Source of the DNA: an uncultured Clostridia bacterium
Lineage (GTDB): Bacteria; Bacillota; Clostridia; Christensenellales; CAG-917
Reading direction: 5' to 3'
DNA length: 40,519 nt
Assembly: GCA_944358385.1 (NCBI GenBank)
Contig: CALVQW010000002.1
Location: forward strand, 136,033-176,551
Notes under the pieces: generated by a model
Told to the model about the DNA's origin: nothing
Database searches by the model: none
Seen by the model: the letters and a program-made list of their open reading frames with translations, nothing else
Shown: in pieces, positions 23,898 to 32,266 of the stretch
Layout: each line of letters opens with the position of its first letter
Numbering within the stretch: the first letter of the stretch is position 1
Position numbers and translations under genes: made by a program

Positions 23898-24707
23898 ATG
23901 AGAACAGCGACAAAACGTATCGCGCAACGCACCTATATGCTCACCGACCGTCTCACGGGCGTCAACCAATTCCTGTTGGAAGGGGAGGAGCGCGCACTTC
24001 TCATAGACACGGGCTACGGCACAAAGTCGCTGCCCCGTGCGGTGGAGAGGCTGACCTCGCTGCCCGTCGTTGCGGTCAACACCCACCTGCATCCCGACCA
24101 CAGCAACGGCAATGGCTTTTTCGGGAAAGTGATGGTGGGGGAGCGCGACCTGCCCGCACACGGAGTGCCGTCCAACGAGCTTTTCGAGGGCGTTGCCGCG
24201 GCGTACGGCAAGAGCCCTTTGCGCCCATTTATGAGCTTTGCCCGCAAGCTCGCTTTGATCGACTCCTCGGCGGCGGATTATTCCCCGCTGCCCGACGCGA
24301 TAGACCTCGGCGGCAGAAGGGTGGAAGTCATCCCCTGTCCCGGACATACGGCGGGGAGCGTGCTGTTTTGCGACTCGGAGACGGGGACGGTGTTCGCGGG
24401 GGACGCCATCAACCGCGAGCAATGGATGTTCACGTGTCCCGCCTCCGCGACAAAGAGCTATGCGGAGCTTTGGAGAGGGCTGGAAGCAAGGCTCGCGGGC
24501 TACTCCGAGCTTGTCATCTCGCACAGCAGGAAACCGCTGGACTTCGGCTTTATCGGGGAGTTCATCCGCGCATTTGAGACGATAAAACCCGAAAACGGGC
24601 GTCCTTCCAGGATCAAAGGCACGCCGGAACCCGTGACTTTTTATGAATACGAGAGCGAGAGATACGGCAGGATACGCGTGTGGGCGTACCCCTCGCAGGT
24701 GAGGTGA
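23898..24707 (+). CDS. Metallo-beta-lactamase-fold hydrolase
   Basis: 269 residues. The metal-binding set is complete: HLHPDH (HxHxDH), the histidine of CPGHTAGS, the aspartate of FAGDAIN and the histidine of VISHSRK, so a two-metal hydrolase is expected. The general architecture is that of glyoxalase-II/RNase-Z-like small-molecule hydrolases; the substrate cannot be read. The ATG follows GGGAGGGG. The next gene begins three bases after the stop, so the esterase is co-transcribed and the two may act in one catabolic step. Confidence 0.88.
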   Translation: MRTATKRIAQRTYMLTDRLTGVNQFLLEGEERALLIDTGYGTKSLPRAVERLTSLPVVAVNTHLHPDHSNGNGFFGKVMVGERDLPAHGVPSNELFEGVAAAYGKSPLRPFMSFARKLALIDSSAADYSPLPDAIDLGGRRVEVIPCPGHTAGSVLFCDSETGTVFAGDAINREQWMFTCPASATKSYAELWRGLEARLAGYSELVISHSRKPLDFGFIGEFIRAFETIKPENGRPSRIKGTPEPVTFYEYESERYGRIRVWAYPSQVR

Positions 24708-24710
24708 AAT

Positions 24711-25673
24711 ATGTTGCTTTCCAAGCTGACTGCGGAGATCATCCGCCGCAATACGAAAAAGTACGACGATATGAGGATCGCCAAGCAGACTCCGCCCGCG
24801 GGCGTCTCCGTCGAGGTGTATGACTATCTCCCGGACGGCGACTCCATGCACAAACTCAACGTCTACCGCCCGAAGGAAGTGAGCGGCAAACTTCCCGTCA
24901 TCGTCAACATCCACGGCGGCGCGTGGGTGTACGGCGACAAGGATCTGAACAAATATTATTGTATGTATCTCGCGTCCAAGGGCTTCCTCGTGATGGGCAT
25001 GAGCTATCGCCTGATGACCGCGGTCACCCTTAAAGAGCAGGTGCAGGACGTCTTTGCGTCCATGTGTTTCCTTGCGGACAACGCGGAGAGGCTGGGCGCG
25101 GACACGGAGAACGTGATGCTCTCCGGGGACAGTGCGGGAGGGCATCTGGCGTCCCTTGCGGCGTGCATTATGCGTTCGCCCGAACTTGCCGCCGTGTACG
25201 GCGTGAAAGTCCCCGCCCTCTCGGTGAAGTGCCTTGTCATGAGCCACCCGGTGGGGCAGGTGCATTCCGTCATGCTGGACAAGCATCTCCGTCCCTCCCG
25301 CGCGGGCGGGGCGGTGCAGCGCATCTTCGACGGCATCCTCTTCGGCAAGGAGCGGAAAAAGCACGAAGTTTACGCTCATGCGGCGTTCACGGAGTATTCC
25401 GCAGAGCTGACTCTCCCGCCCACGTTGCTCATAGGCTGCGAACGCGACGTCTACGTCCGTCACAGTCAGCTGCTTTCGCGGCTGTTCGAGGATATGGTCG
25501 GGGAGGGGAGATGCCCGCGTTTCGTCTTTGACTACGTCCCCGCCGCCGAGGAGACGAGAAAACTCCGCCACGTCTACAACATCGTGCATTACGAGTGGCG
25601 GGAGTCCATGCGCGTCAACGACCTTTCGCTGGAATTTTTCCGAGAAAGCATGAAATGGGACGGCGCGGAGTGA
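24711..25673 (+). CDS. Alpha/beta-hydrolase esterase (HSL/BD-FAE-like)
   Basis: 320 residues. Oxyanion-hole motif HGGAWVYGDKDLN, nucleophile elbow SGDSAGG and a late histidine in LRHVYNIVH give the serine-hydrolase triad of hormone-sensitive-lipase-like esterases; the acid is probably the Asp of IGCERDVYV. It has no signal peptide and probably deacylates a small ester in the cytosol. It is translationally close to the MBL gene (AGGTGAAAT between). A terminator follows at 25721. Confidence 0.87.
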   Translation: MLLSKLTAEIIRRNTKKYDDMRIAKQTPPAGVSVEVYDYLPDGDSMHKLNVYRPKEVSGKLPVIVNIHGGAWVYGDKDLNKYYCMYLASKGFLVMGMSYRLMTAVTLKEQVQDVFASMCFLADNAERLGADTENVMLSGDSAGGHLASLAACIMRSPELAAVYGVKVPALSVKCLVMSHPVGQVHSVMLDKHLRPSRAGGAVQRIFDGILFGKERKKHEVYAHAAFTEYSAELTLPPTLLIGCERDVYVRHSQLLSRLFEDMVGEGRCPRFVFDYVPAAEETRKLRHVYNIVHYEWRESMRVNDLSLEFFRESMKWDGAE

Positions 25674-25720
25674 GCTTGCGCATCCCGTTGCGAGTTGTGA
25701 CGGGTGAGGCTTGCGTTTTT

Positions 25721-25744
25721 CCGTCCGCTTCGGCGGATGGTTTT
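25721..25744 (+). terminator. Terminator of the MBL-esterase operon
   Basis: CCGTCCGC-TTCG-GCGGATGG (8-bp stem, UUCG tetraloop, one G-T pair) followed by TTTT. Confidence 0.82.
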
Positions 25745-25819
25745 CCGCGACATCTGTATGCGGAAAAATATTTTTGTCGAAAATCTAAGGTTATTTTAAT
25801 GCTTGCGTAATAGTATTAA

Positions 25820-25926
25820 AAAGCCGCAGGCGGGACTGTCCCGCAGTTTCGGTATTTAGAAAAGCCGCGCCCGCAGTGTCGGCTTATAGTGTGGAAAGCC
25901 GTAGGCGGGAGATCCCGCAGTGTCGG
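25820..25926. repeat. Three degenerate tandem units ahead of the DUF1538 gene
   Basis: Units start AAAGCCG at 25820, 25861 and 25895 and end CCCGCAGTTTCGG or CCCGCAGTGTCGG. Units 1 and 3 contain a GCGGGA/TCCCGC hairpin, and unit 2 folds as AAGCCG/CGGCTT. The AGTGTCGG/AGTTTCGG ends recall the small hairpins of the 327-bp repeats. They lie in what should be the promoter or leader of the DUF1538 operon; I see no convincing promoter. Confidence 0.55.
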
Positions 25927-25941
25927 ATTCCGGAGAGGACG

Positions 25942-27453
25942 ATGAGGAACTTTGCATTAAAACTCAAAGAGGCGGCGGTCGCCGTCATCCCCATCACGGC
26001 GTTGGTGCTCATCCTCAACTTTGCGTTGGGGGGTATGCCCACGCTCAATCTCGCGTCCTTTCTGGTGGGGGCGGTGTTCCTCATCATCGGCATGGCACTC
26101 TACACCTTGGGCAGCAGCATATTCATGGAACCCGCGGGCGAGCATATCGGCGCGAAAGTGACAGCCACCCGCAAGGTGTGGTTCATCCTGCTGGTCGCCC
26201 TCGTCGTCGGAGTGGTGGTGACCGTTGCCGAACCCGACCTCACCGTGCTTGCCACGCAGATAGGCAGCATCCCCAACATCGTCCTCATCTCCGCCGTGGG
26301 CGCGGGAGTGGGAGTGTTTATGGTGATAGCGGTGCTGCGCGTGCTGTTGAAGATCAGGCTCAACGCCCTTCTCATCGCGCTTTATGCGGTGGTGTTCGTG
26401 CTGGCGGCGTTCGTCTCCGAGGGCTATGTGCCTCTCTCCTTCGATTCGGGCGGGGTGACCACAGGTCCCATCACCGTCCCCTTCATACTCGCGCTCGGCG
26501 TGGGCATTTCGGGCGCGGTGGGCGGTTCTCACTCGCAGGAGGACAGCTTCGGCATGGTGGGCATATGTTCGGTAGGTCCCATCCTCGCCGTGCTCATTTT
26601 GGGGCTGGTCTACAAGACGGACGCGCAGGCGGAAGTGAACGCGCTCACGGCGTTTGCGGACTTCGGCGACGTCATGATCGCCTATCTCAAAGCCATTCCC
26701 GTCTATCTCGAAGAGGTGGGCATCGCGCTCGCGCCCATCTTCGGAGTGTTCCTCATCTTCCAATTCACCCTGCTGCGCCTGCCCGCAAAGAGCGTGCTGA
26801 GGATGGTCGTCGGCGCGGTGTACACCTACATCGGTCTCACCCTTTTCCTCGCGGGAGTGAATGTCGGCTTCATGCCCGCAGGCTCTTTCATCGGCGGGGA
26901 AGTCGCGGGAGTGAGCAGGTGGCTGGTCATCCCGATCGGCGCGCTGATAGGCTCTCTCATCGTACTTGCGGAACCCGCAGTCCACGTCCTCAACAGACAG
27001 GTGGAGCAGATCACGGGCGGCGCGATCAGCCGCAAGAATATGCTGGTGGTCTTTGTCATTTCCATGGCGGTGGCGGTGGCACTCAGCATGGTGCGCGTGG
27101 CGACGGGGCTTTCCATATGGTGGATCATCGTCCCCGTCTATGTCATCTCCCTCGCGCTCTCCTTCTTCGTGCCCAAGATATTCACGGCGATAGCCTTCGA
27201 CTCCGGCGGAGTGGCGTCCGGTCCCATGACCGCTACATTCCTGCTCCCGTTTGCCATGGGAGCGACGGCGGAGATCGGCGGCTCCATCATCAAAGACGCT
27301 TTCGGGACGGTGGCGTTCGTCGCCATGACGCCCCTTGCGGCGATACAGATCATGGGCTTGGTCTACAAGGTGAAAAAGACGGTCGCGGCGCGCGTCGCGG
27401 CAGAGCAGTACAGAGCGTTGCTCGCCCGCGAAGGCGACATCGTGGAACTTTGA
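25942..27453 (+). CDS. DUF1538 membrane protein (internally duplicated)
   Basis: 503 residues and about 12-14 membrane segments. Two homologous halves are evident: each begins with a run like LNLASFLVGAVFLIIGMALY / KSVLRMVVGAVYTYIGLTLF and carries a conserved FDSGGV(T/A)(T/S)GP(I/M)T motif (FDSGGVTTGPITVPF, FDSGGVASGPMTATF) plus a GMV/LVYK end. That is the DUF1538 pattern; the inverted or parallel repeat suggests a transporter or channel, which is not proven. The ATG at 25942 is behind GGAGAGG; an upstream in-frame start would lie in repeats. Two PII-like genes follow in the same operon, suggesting nucleotide- or metabolite-gated transport. Confidence 0.85.
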   Translation: MRNFALKLKEAAVAVIPITALVLILNFALGGMPTLNLASFLVGAVFLIIGMALYTLGSSIFMEPAGEHIGAKVTATRKVWFILLVALVVGVVVTVAEPDLTVLATQIGSIPNIVLISAVGAGVGVFMVIAVLRVLLKIRLNALLIALYAVVFVLAAFVSEGYVPLSFDSGGVTTGPITVPFILALGVGISGAVGGSHSQEDSFGMVGICSVGPILAVLILGLVYKTDAQAEVNALTAFADFGDVMIAYLKAIPVYLEEVGIALAPIFGVFLIFQFTLLRLPAKSVLRMVVGAVYTYIGLTLFLAGVNVGFMPAGSFIGGEVAGVSRWLVIPIGALIGSLIVLAEPAVHVLNRQVEQITGGAISRKNMLVVFVISMAVAVALSMVRVATGLSIWWIIVPVYVISLALSFFVPKIFTAIAFDSGGVASGPMTATFLLPFAMGATAEIGGSIIKDAFGTVAFVAMTPLAAIQIMGLVYKVKKTVAARVAAEQYRALLAREGDIVEL

Positions 27454-27465
27454 CGGGAGGACGGT

Positions 27466-27816
27466 ATGCAACTCAAACTCGTCTTTGTGATAGTGGACAA
27501 GGTCAAGGCGGAAAAGGTGCTGCGCGCCCTGGAAGAGAAGGGGCTGCGGCATCTCCATGCCATGCCGGGGACGGGCACCGCGCCCTCCGCGCTTTCCGAG
27601 CTTTTCGGCACGGGCGAGACGGAAAAGGCGGTGGTGTGGGGCACGGCGCGAGAGGAGGAGATAGCGGGACTTTACGCCATGTTGGACGAGAAGTTCGGCT
27701 TTAAGGAGAAAAACACGGGCATAGCGTTCACGCTGCCCGTCAAGAGCGTGGGCGGACCTGCCACGCTGGCATTGCTCGCGGGGCTTGACGCCGTGAGCGG
27801 GGAGGTGAAGAAATGA
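27466..27816 (+). CDS. PII-like (GlnB-fold) small protein, first of pair
   Basis: 116 residues. The start QLKLVFVIVDKVKAEKVLRA followed by a variable loop (HAMPGTGTAPSALSELFGTG), the strand KAVVWGTAREEEIAGL and the C-terminal NTGIAFTLPVKSVGG is the beta-alpha-beta repeat layout of PII trimers. The classical T-loop tyrosine and GRG motifs of GlnB are not seen, so ligand and partner may differ. It lies 12 bases after the DUF1538 gene and overlaps the next PII-like gene by four bases. Confidence 0.72.
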   Translation: MQLKLVFVIVDKVKAEKVLRALEEKGLRHLHAMPGTGTAPSALSELFGTGETEKAVVWGTAREEEIAGLYAMLDEKFGFKEKNTGIAFTLPVKSVGGPATLALLAGLDAVSGEVKK

Positions 27817-28139
27817 GCTACAGATTGATCGTAGGCATAGTCAACAGAGGTTTCGAGACCGCAGCAATGGATGCGGCAAGGAGCGCGGGAGCTACGGGCG
27901 GCACTCTCATCAACGCGCGCGGCGCGGGAGCGAGAGAGGCGGAAAAGGCTTTCGGCATAGCGGTGCAGCCCGAGAAGGAGATCCTGCTCATCCTCTCCCC
28001 GGAGGAGAAGTGCGCCGACATCATGCGCGCCGTCGTGGAGAAAGCGGGGCTTAACACCGCGGGTGCGGGGATATGTTTCACCCTGCCCGTGGACAGCGTC
28101 CTCGGCGTGACCATGGGCATAGACGAACGCGAAGGATAA
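27813..28139 (+). CDS. PII-like (GlnB-fold) small protein, second of pair
   Basis: 108 residues. It has the same fold pattern (YRLIVGIVNRGFETAAMDAA, GATGGTLINARGAGAREAEK, EKEILLILSPEEKCADIMRA, GAGICFTLPVDSVLGV). The GTLINARGAG stretch is closer to the GlnB GRG-type T-loop base (TVTEVRGFGRQ) than in its neighbour. The ATGA overlap indicates translational coupling, so the two may form a heterotrimer or work as alternating sensors on the DUF1538 protein; this is inference from context. A terminator follows at 28205. Confidence 0.78.
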   Translation: MSYRLIVGIVNRGFETAAMDAARSAGATGGTLINARGAGAREAEKAFGIAVQPEKEILLILSPEEKCADIMRAVVEKAGLNTAGAGICFTLPVDSVLGVTMGIDEREG

Positions 28140-28204
28140 ACGCGCCCTCTCCGCACATCGGGAAGAAAAGTAGTGACACGCCCGCCACATGGAAGGGGCG
28201 GAGA

Positions 28205-28230
28205 CGCGCGGAGATGCCGCGCGTTTTAAT
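28205..28230 (+). terminator. Terminator of the DUF1538-PII operon
   Basis: CGCGCGG/CCGCGCG 7-bp stem with a 5-base loop, followed by TTTTAATTTT. Confidence 0.85.
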
Positions 28231-28459
28231 TTTAGCTTTCGACATTTAAAACAGCGATTTTTGCATTATAAACCCCGTATTCGGGCGATAATGCGCGATC
28301 TCTTTGCGGGCGGAACTGCGGTGCGGAGCAAGGACGGAAGGGGAGAGAGGAGAGGGAAAGTCATCTCCGCGGGCGAGCGGACGTTGCCCGCGTCTGCGGG
28401 GAGCGGGGGACTCCGCCCACGAAATGTCGGACGGGTGTCCATTATTTTGCTCTCCGCTC
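28231..28459. other. Intergenic interval with hairpins, no gene seen
   Basis: Contains a GCATTAT-(CCCG/CGGG)-ATAATGC hairpin (28263-28294) and GC-rich inverted repeats such as CGCGGGC/GCCCGCG (about 28377-28401). I looked for a glycine riboswitch because a gcv operon follows, but the conserved CCGAAGG..GCAA and CTCAGGCAAAAGGAC elements are absent. Confidence 0.55.
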
Positions 28460-28488
28460 TTGATTATATATCATAAAAGTTATATACT
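28460..28488 (+). promoter_or_regulatory. Promoter of the lplA-lpdA-gcv operon
   Basis: TTGATT (28460-28465), 17 bases, TATACT (28483-28488). The ATG of lplA begins at 28495, the expected transcription start, so the message would be leaderless. Confidence 0.68.
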
Positions 28489-28494
28489 GAACGT

Positions 28495-29469
28495 ATGGCG
28501 ATCCGAACCCTGCTTTTTTCAAGATCCGCATCCGACAACGTACTTGTCAATCAAGCCATCGAAGCCGCGCTTTTCGAGAGCGTCGGCGAGGGCGAAGCCG
28601 CCCTTTACATATGGCGCAATGCGGACGCGGTGGTGATAGGACGCAATCAGGACGCTTTCGCCGAGTGCCGCGTGGACACGCTGGAAGGCGCGGGCGGCGT
28701 GCTGGCGAGGAGGCTCTCCGGGGGCGGCGCGGTGTGGCACGACCTCGGCAACCTCAATTTCACATTCATAGCGCGGGAAGGGGAGTTCGTGAAGGAAAGG
28801 AATTTCCGCATACTGCTTTCCGCGCTCGCATCCCTGGGTGTACAAGCCGAGCTTTCGGGCAGGAACGACATCATGTGCGGCGGCGGGAAGTGCGGCGGCA
28901 ATGCCTACTACAAAAAGGGCGGCACCGAGCTGCATCACGGCACTCTGCTCATCTCCACTTCGCCGGAGAGCGTGGGGAGATACCTCACTCCTCCCGACGC
29001 GAAGTTTGAGGGCAAGGGGGTGCGCAGTGTGGAGTCGCGCGTGGTCGCTCTCGACACCGTCGCGCCCGGTCTGACCGCGGAGGCGGCGGCGGACGCCATC
29101 GAAAGGGCTTTTGCGGCGGAGTATCCCGATGCGGGCAGGAGAGACGTCCTTCCCCTCGCGCTGGGCGCGGACAAAGTGATGAAGTGGACGGGGTTTTTCT
29201 CCGCGGACGATTGGCGTTACGGCAAAAGGACGCGCCGCGTCGCGCGCGCCGAGACGGAGCTTTTCGGCGGCAGAGCGGTGGTGACTAAGGACGCGGACGG
29301 GAAATTGAGCGTGACTTCCGACAGCTTGGATGCGGATGCGGTGGACGCCGTCAACGCGCTCCTTGCGGGAGAGTCGATCCCCGACACGTTGAACGAAAAT
29401 GAAAGCAATGCGATCCGCGCGGAGGCAGAAAGGCTGCGCGCGCTGATCGGGGAGGATGAAAGTGTTTGA
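28495..29469 (+). CDS. lplA: Lipoate-protein ligase A
   Basis: 324 residues. It attaches free lipoate, via lipoyl-AMP, to carrier proteins such as GcvH encoded downstream. Family motifs: ARRLSGGGAVWHDLGNLNFT (lipoate/ATP site), SGRNDIMCGGGKCGGNAYYK (the RND and KxxGNA segments) and HHGTLLI; the C-terminal accessory domain follows. No lipA or lipB is in the window, so the operon appears built on lipoate scavenging. There is no ribosome site before the ATG and the -10 box ends six bases upstream, implying leaderless translation. lpdA overlaps its 3' end by 14 bases. Confidence 0.93.
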   Translation: MAIRTLLFSRSASDNVLVNQAIEAALFESVGEGEAALYIWRNADAVVIGRNQDAFAECRVDTLEGAGGVLARRLSGGGAVWHDLGNLNFTFIAREGEFVKERNFRILLSALASLGVQAELSGRNDIMCGGGKCGGNAYYKKGGTELHHGTLLISTSPESVGRYLTPPDAKFEGKGVRSVESRVVALDTVAPGLTAEAAADAIERAFAAEYPDAGRRDVLPLALGADKVMKWTGFFSADDWRYGKRTRRVARAETELFGGRAVVTKDADGKLSVTSDSLDADAVDAVNALLAGESIPDTLNENESNAIRAEAERLRALIGEDESV

Positions 29470-30784
29470 TCTCATCGTACTCGGCGGAGGACCTGCGGGA
29501 TATGCGGGGGCTATCCGTGCCGCAAAGCTGGGCATGAGCGTCGCGCTCGTCGAGAGCGGCGATGTGGGCGGCACCTGTCTCAACCGCGGTTGCATACCCA
29601 CCAAATGCCTTCTGCATTCTTCCGGGCTTTACGCCTCCCGCACCTCGTGGGCGGAGAGCGGCGTGATGACGGGGGAGGTGTCCTTTGACGAAGGCGCGGT
29701 GTATGCGCGCAAGGACGGAGTGGTCGCGGCACTGCGCGGCGGCGTGGAAAAGCTGCTCGCGGCGGCGGGAGTGAGGACGGTGAGAGCGCGGGGCAGACTG
29801 CTCGATGCCCGCACCGTGGAAGCGGAGGGCGAAAGACTGCAAGCGCGCAACATACTCATAGCGACGGGTTCGCGTCCCGCGAGGCTGCCCGTGAAGGGCG
29901 GCGAGAGTCTGCTCACCTCGGATGACGTGCTTTCCGCACCCCTTCCCTCCGGGGACGTGGTCATAGTGGGCGGAGGAGTGATAGGCACGGAGCTTGCCTG
30001 CTATTTCGCGGACAGCGGCAGGGGAGTGACGGTGCTGGAATACGCCGACCGCATACTTCCCTTCTTCGGCAGAGAGGTGTCGGTGCAGCTCGCATCCGCG
30101 CTCAAACGCAAGGGGGTGAAAATCGTCACTTCCGCACGCGTCACCGAGACGGGCGAGGGATATGCGGTATACGAATGCGGCGGCAAGGAAGGACGCGCCG
30201 AAGGAGGGGCGGTGATCGCCGCGACGGGGAGACGCGCCAATACGGAAGGGATAGGTCTTGGGGCGGCGGGACTGCCGGAGGCTCCGATAGCCACGGACGG
30301 GAACATGATGACCGCGACCGCGGGAGTGTATGCGGCGGGCGACGTGACGGGCGGGATACAGCTTGCGCATTACGCGTCCGCATGCGCGTTGAAAGCAGTC
30401 GCACACATGGCGGGACAGCCCTGCGGAACGGATCTTTCCACCGTGCCGTCTCTTGTCTACACGCAGCCGGAGATAGTCTCCGTAGGCGTGACCGAAGGGG
30501 GCGCAAAGACGGGGAAATTCCTCTTGGGAGCGAACGGCAAAAATCTTGTCAATGGCTCGAACAGAGGTTTTATAAAGATAAATTGCGACGATAAAGGTGT
30601 GATTTTGGGCGCGGAGGCGTTCGGCGACGGAGTGACGGAGCTTGCGGGCGAACTCACTCTCGCCGTGAGCGGGAAGCTCACCGCCGAGCAGGTGGCGGAC
30701 GTGATCCATGCCCATCCCACCCTTTACGAGAGCATAGCCGAGGCGTGCGAGGACACGCGCGGGCTTGCGACGCACAAGCGTTGA
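29456..30784 (+). CDS. lpdA: Dihydrolipoyl dehydrogenase
   Basis: 442 residues; L-protein that reoxidises the dihydrolipoyl arm of GcvH with NAD+. FAD-binding motif IVLGGGPAGYAGAIRAA (residues 7-23), redox pair Cys41/Cys46 in GGTCLNRGCIPTK, NAD-binding VVIVGGGVIGTELA and the active-site HPTLYE near the C-terminus are all present. Slightly shorter than typical (about 460). It starts inside lplA behind GGGGAGG and lies upstream of gcvT, so this copy is dedicated to glycine cleavage, not a pyruvate dehydrogenase complex. Confidence 0.95.
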   Translation: MKVFDLIVLGGGPAGYAGAIRAAKLGMSVALVESGDVGGTCLNRGCIPTKCLLHSSGLYASRTSWAESGVMTGEVSFDEGAVYARKDGVVAALRGGVEKLLAAAGVRTVRARGRLLDARTVEAEGERLQARNILIATGSRPARLPVKGGESLLTSDDVLSAPLPSGDVVIVGGGVIGTELACYFADSGRGVTVLEYADRILPFFGREVSVQLASALKRKGVKIVTSARVTETGEGYAVYECGGKEGRAEGGAVIAATGRRANTEGIGLGAAGLPEAPIATDGNMMTATAGVYAAGDVTGGIQLAHYASACALKAVAHMAGQPCGTDLSTVPSLVYTQPEIVSVGVTEGGAKTGKFLLGANGKNLVNGSNRGFIKINCDDKGVILGAEAFGDGVTELAGELTLAVSGKLTAEQVADVIHAHPTLYESIAEACEDTRGLATHKR

Positions 30785-30793
30785 GGAGGAGTT

Positions 30794-31858
30794 ATGACCG
30801 AAAGGACAGCATTGTATGAAAGACACGTCGCCCTGGGCGGCAGGATGGTGGAATTTGCGGGGTACGAACTGCCCGTGCAATACTCCGGCATACTCGAAGA
30901 ACACCGTGCCGTGAGAGAGGCGGCGGGAGTGTTCGACGTCTCGCATATGGGCGAGTTCCTCTTTACGGGGGCGGGGGCGGAGCAGGCTCTTAATGCCCTT
31001 CTCACCAACGACATCCGCGGCATGGCGGACGGGCGGGTGAGATATTCCCTCCTTCCCAACGAGAAGGGAGGGGCGGTGGATGACGTCCTCGTCTACCGCA
31101 TCAATGCGGAGAAATTCCTTGTCGTGGTCAACGGCGCGAATGTGGCAAAGGACGCGGCGCACGTGAGGGAGCATCTTTCGGGGTGCGGGTTTGAGGACAT
31201 CTCCCGACAGGTCTCGCAGATCGCGGTGCAAGGTCCGCGTTCGGAGGAGATCCTTAGCACGCTCGTCACGGGCGTGCTGCCCGCAAAGTATTACACCTTC
31301 ACCGAGAGGGTGTCCGTTGCGGGGGCGGAGGCTCTCGTCTCGCGCACGGGATATACGGGAGAGGACGGCTTCGAGATCTATTGCGCGAACGAGGACATCG
31401 TGAAAGTGTACGACGCGCTCCTCGAAACGGGCGGCGGACGGGGGCTTGTGCCCTGCGGTCTCGGCGCACGCGACACCTTGCGTCTGGAAGCGGGCATGCC
31501 GCTTTACGGTCACGAACTCGGCGAGGACATCCCCGTGAACGAGGTGGGGCTGGACTTTGCCGTCAAGCTCGGCAAGGAGGACTTCCTCGGACGCGCGGCG
31601 ATCGCGGCGCACGCTCCCGCTTACGAGCGCGTGGGAGTGAGAGTGGCGGGGCGCGGGATAGTGCGCGAACACTGCGACATCTATGCGGACGGAGAGAAGG
31701 TGGGGGTGTCCACATCCGGCACGCATTCCCCGACGCTGGGCTGCGGCATCGCCATGCTCCGCGTGAAGAGGGGAGTGGCGGGCGCACTTTTCGCCGACGT
31801 GAGAGGCAGGATGCTCCCCTTGGAGAGAGTCCCGCTGCCCTTTGTCGGGCGCAAATGA
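30794..31858 (+). CDS. gcvT: Aminomethyltransferase (glycine cleavage T protein)
   Basis: 354 residues. It transfers the aminomethyl carbon from GcvH to tetrahydrofolate, releasing ammonia. Start RTALYERHVALGGRMVEFAG, then VFDVSHMGEF, SRTGYTGEDGFEIY, LGARDTLRLEAGMPLYGHEL and a C-terminal SGTHSPTLGCGIAML barrel are the standard GcvT landmarks. It follows lpdA by nine bases with GAGGAGG as ribosome site. A small GCGGC/GCCGC hairpin lies in the 63-base gap before gcvH. Confidence 0.96.
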   Translation: MTERTALYERHVALGGRMVEFAGYELPVQYSGILEEHRAVREAAGVFDVSHMGEFLFTGAGAEQALNALLTNDIRGMADGRVRYSLLPNEKGGAVDDVLVYRINAEKFLVVVNGANVAKDAAHVREHLSGCGFEDISRQVSQIAVQGPRSEEILSTLVTGVLPAKYYTFTERVSVAGAEALVSRTGYTGEDGFEIYCANEDIVKVYDALLETGGGRGLVPCGLGARDTLRLEAGMPLYGHELGEDIPVNEVGLDFAVKLGKEDFLGRAAIAAHAPAYERVGVRVAGRGIVREHCDIYADGEKVGVSTSGTHSPTLGCGIAMLRVKRGVAGALFADVRGRMLPLERVPLPFVGRK

Positions 31859-31921
31859 GCGCGACGGCGTTCAAACGGAAAAACAATGCGGCTCAGCCGC
31901 CTCAATAAGGAGATATAGGTT

Positions 31922-32263
31922 ATGAAACAGTACACACGCACACACGAATGGGTGGAGATCCGCGACGGGAAAGCGTATGTCGGCATCAGCGGTCATGCCG
32001 CCGAGGAGCTCGGCGAAGTGGTGTATGTCGATCTTCCCGAAACGGGAGCGGCAGTCACGGCGGGGGAACCGGGCTGCGAGCTTGAATCCGTCAAAGCGGT
32101 CGCGGAGGTCAATTCTCCCGCGAGCGGCACGGTGGCGGAAGTGAATGAGGAACTCGCCGACGCTCCCGAAAAAGCGGGGGAGACGTGGATCTTTGCCGTC
32201 GCTCCCTACGTCCTGCAAGAGGACCTGATGAGCGAAGCGGAATATACTCTGTTTGTGGGGTGA
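31922..32263 (+). CDS. gcvH: Glycine cleavage H protein
   Basis: 113 residues, the lipoyl carrier of the complex. The hammerhead domain is complete, with the modified lysine (Lys58) in ELESVKAVAEVNSP, preceded by THEWVEI and GISGHAAEELGEVVYVDLP. It is shorter than the usual 125-130 residues because of a trimmed C-terminus (ends YTLFVG). AAGGAG lies correctly upstream. It is the obvious substrate of LplA encoded at the head of the operon. Confidence 0.95.
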   Translation: MKQYTRTHEWVEIRDGKAYVGISGHAAEELGEVVYVDLPETGAAVTAGEPGCELESVKAVAEVNSPASGTVAEVNEELADAPEKAGETWIFAVAPYVLQEDLMSEAEYTLFVG

Positions 32264-32266
32264 GCC

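Noticed and set aside
28140..28494. Possible glycine riboswitch before the gcv operon
   Set aside because: The conserved glycine-aptamer elements are not found, and the promoter next to the lplA ATG would leave no leader for one.
29351..31726. 791-codon open frame on the minus strand
   Set aside because: Antisense to lpdA and gcvT; no motifs, abnormal composition.
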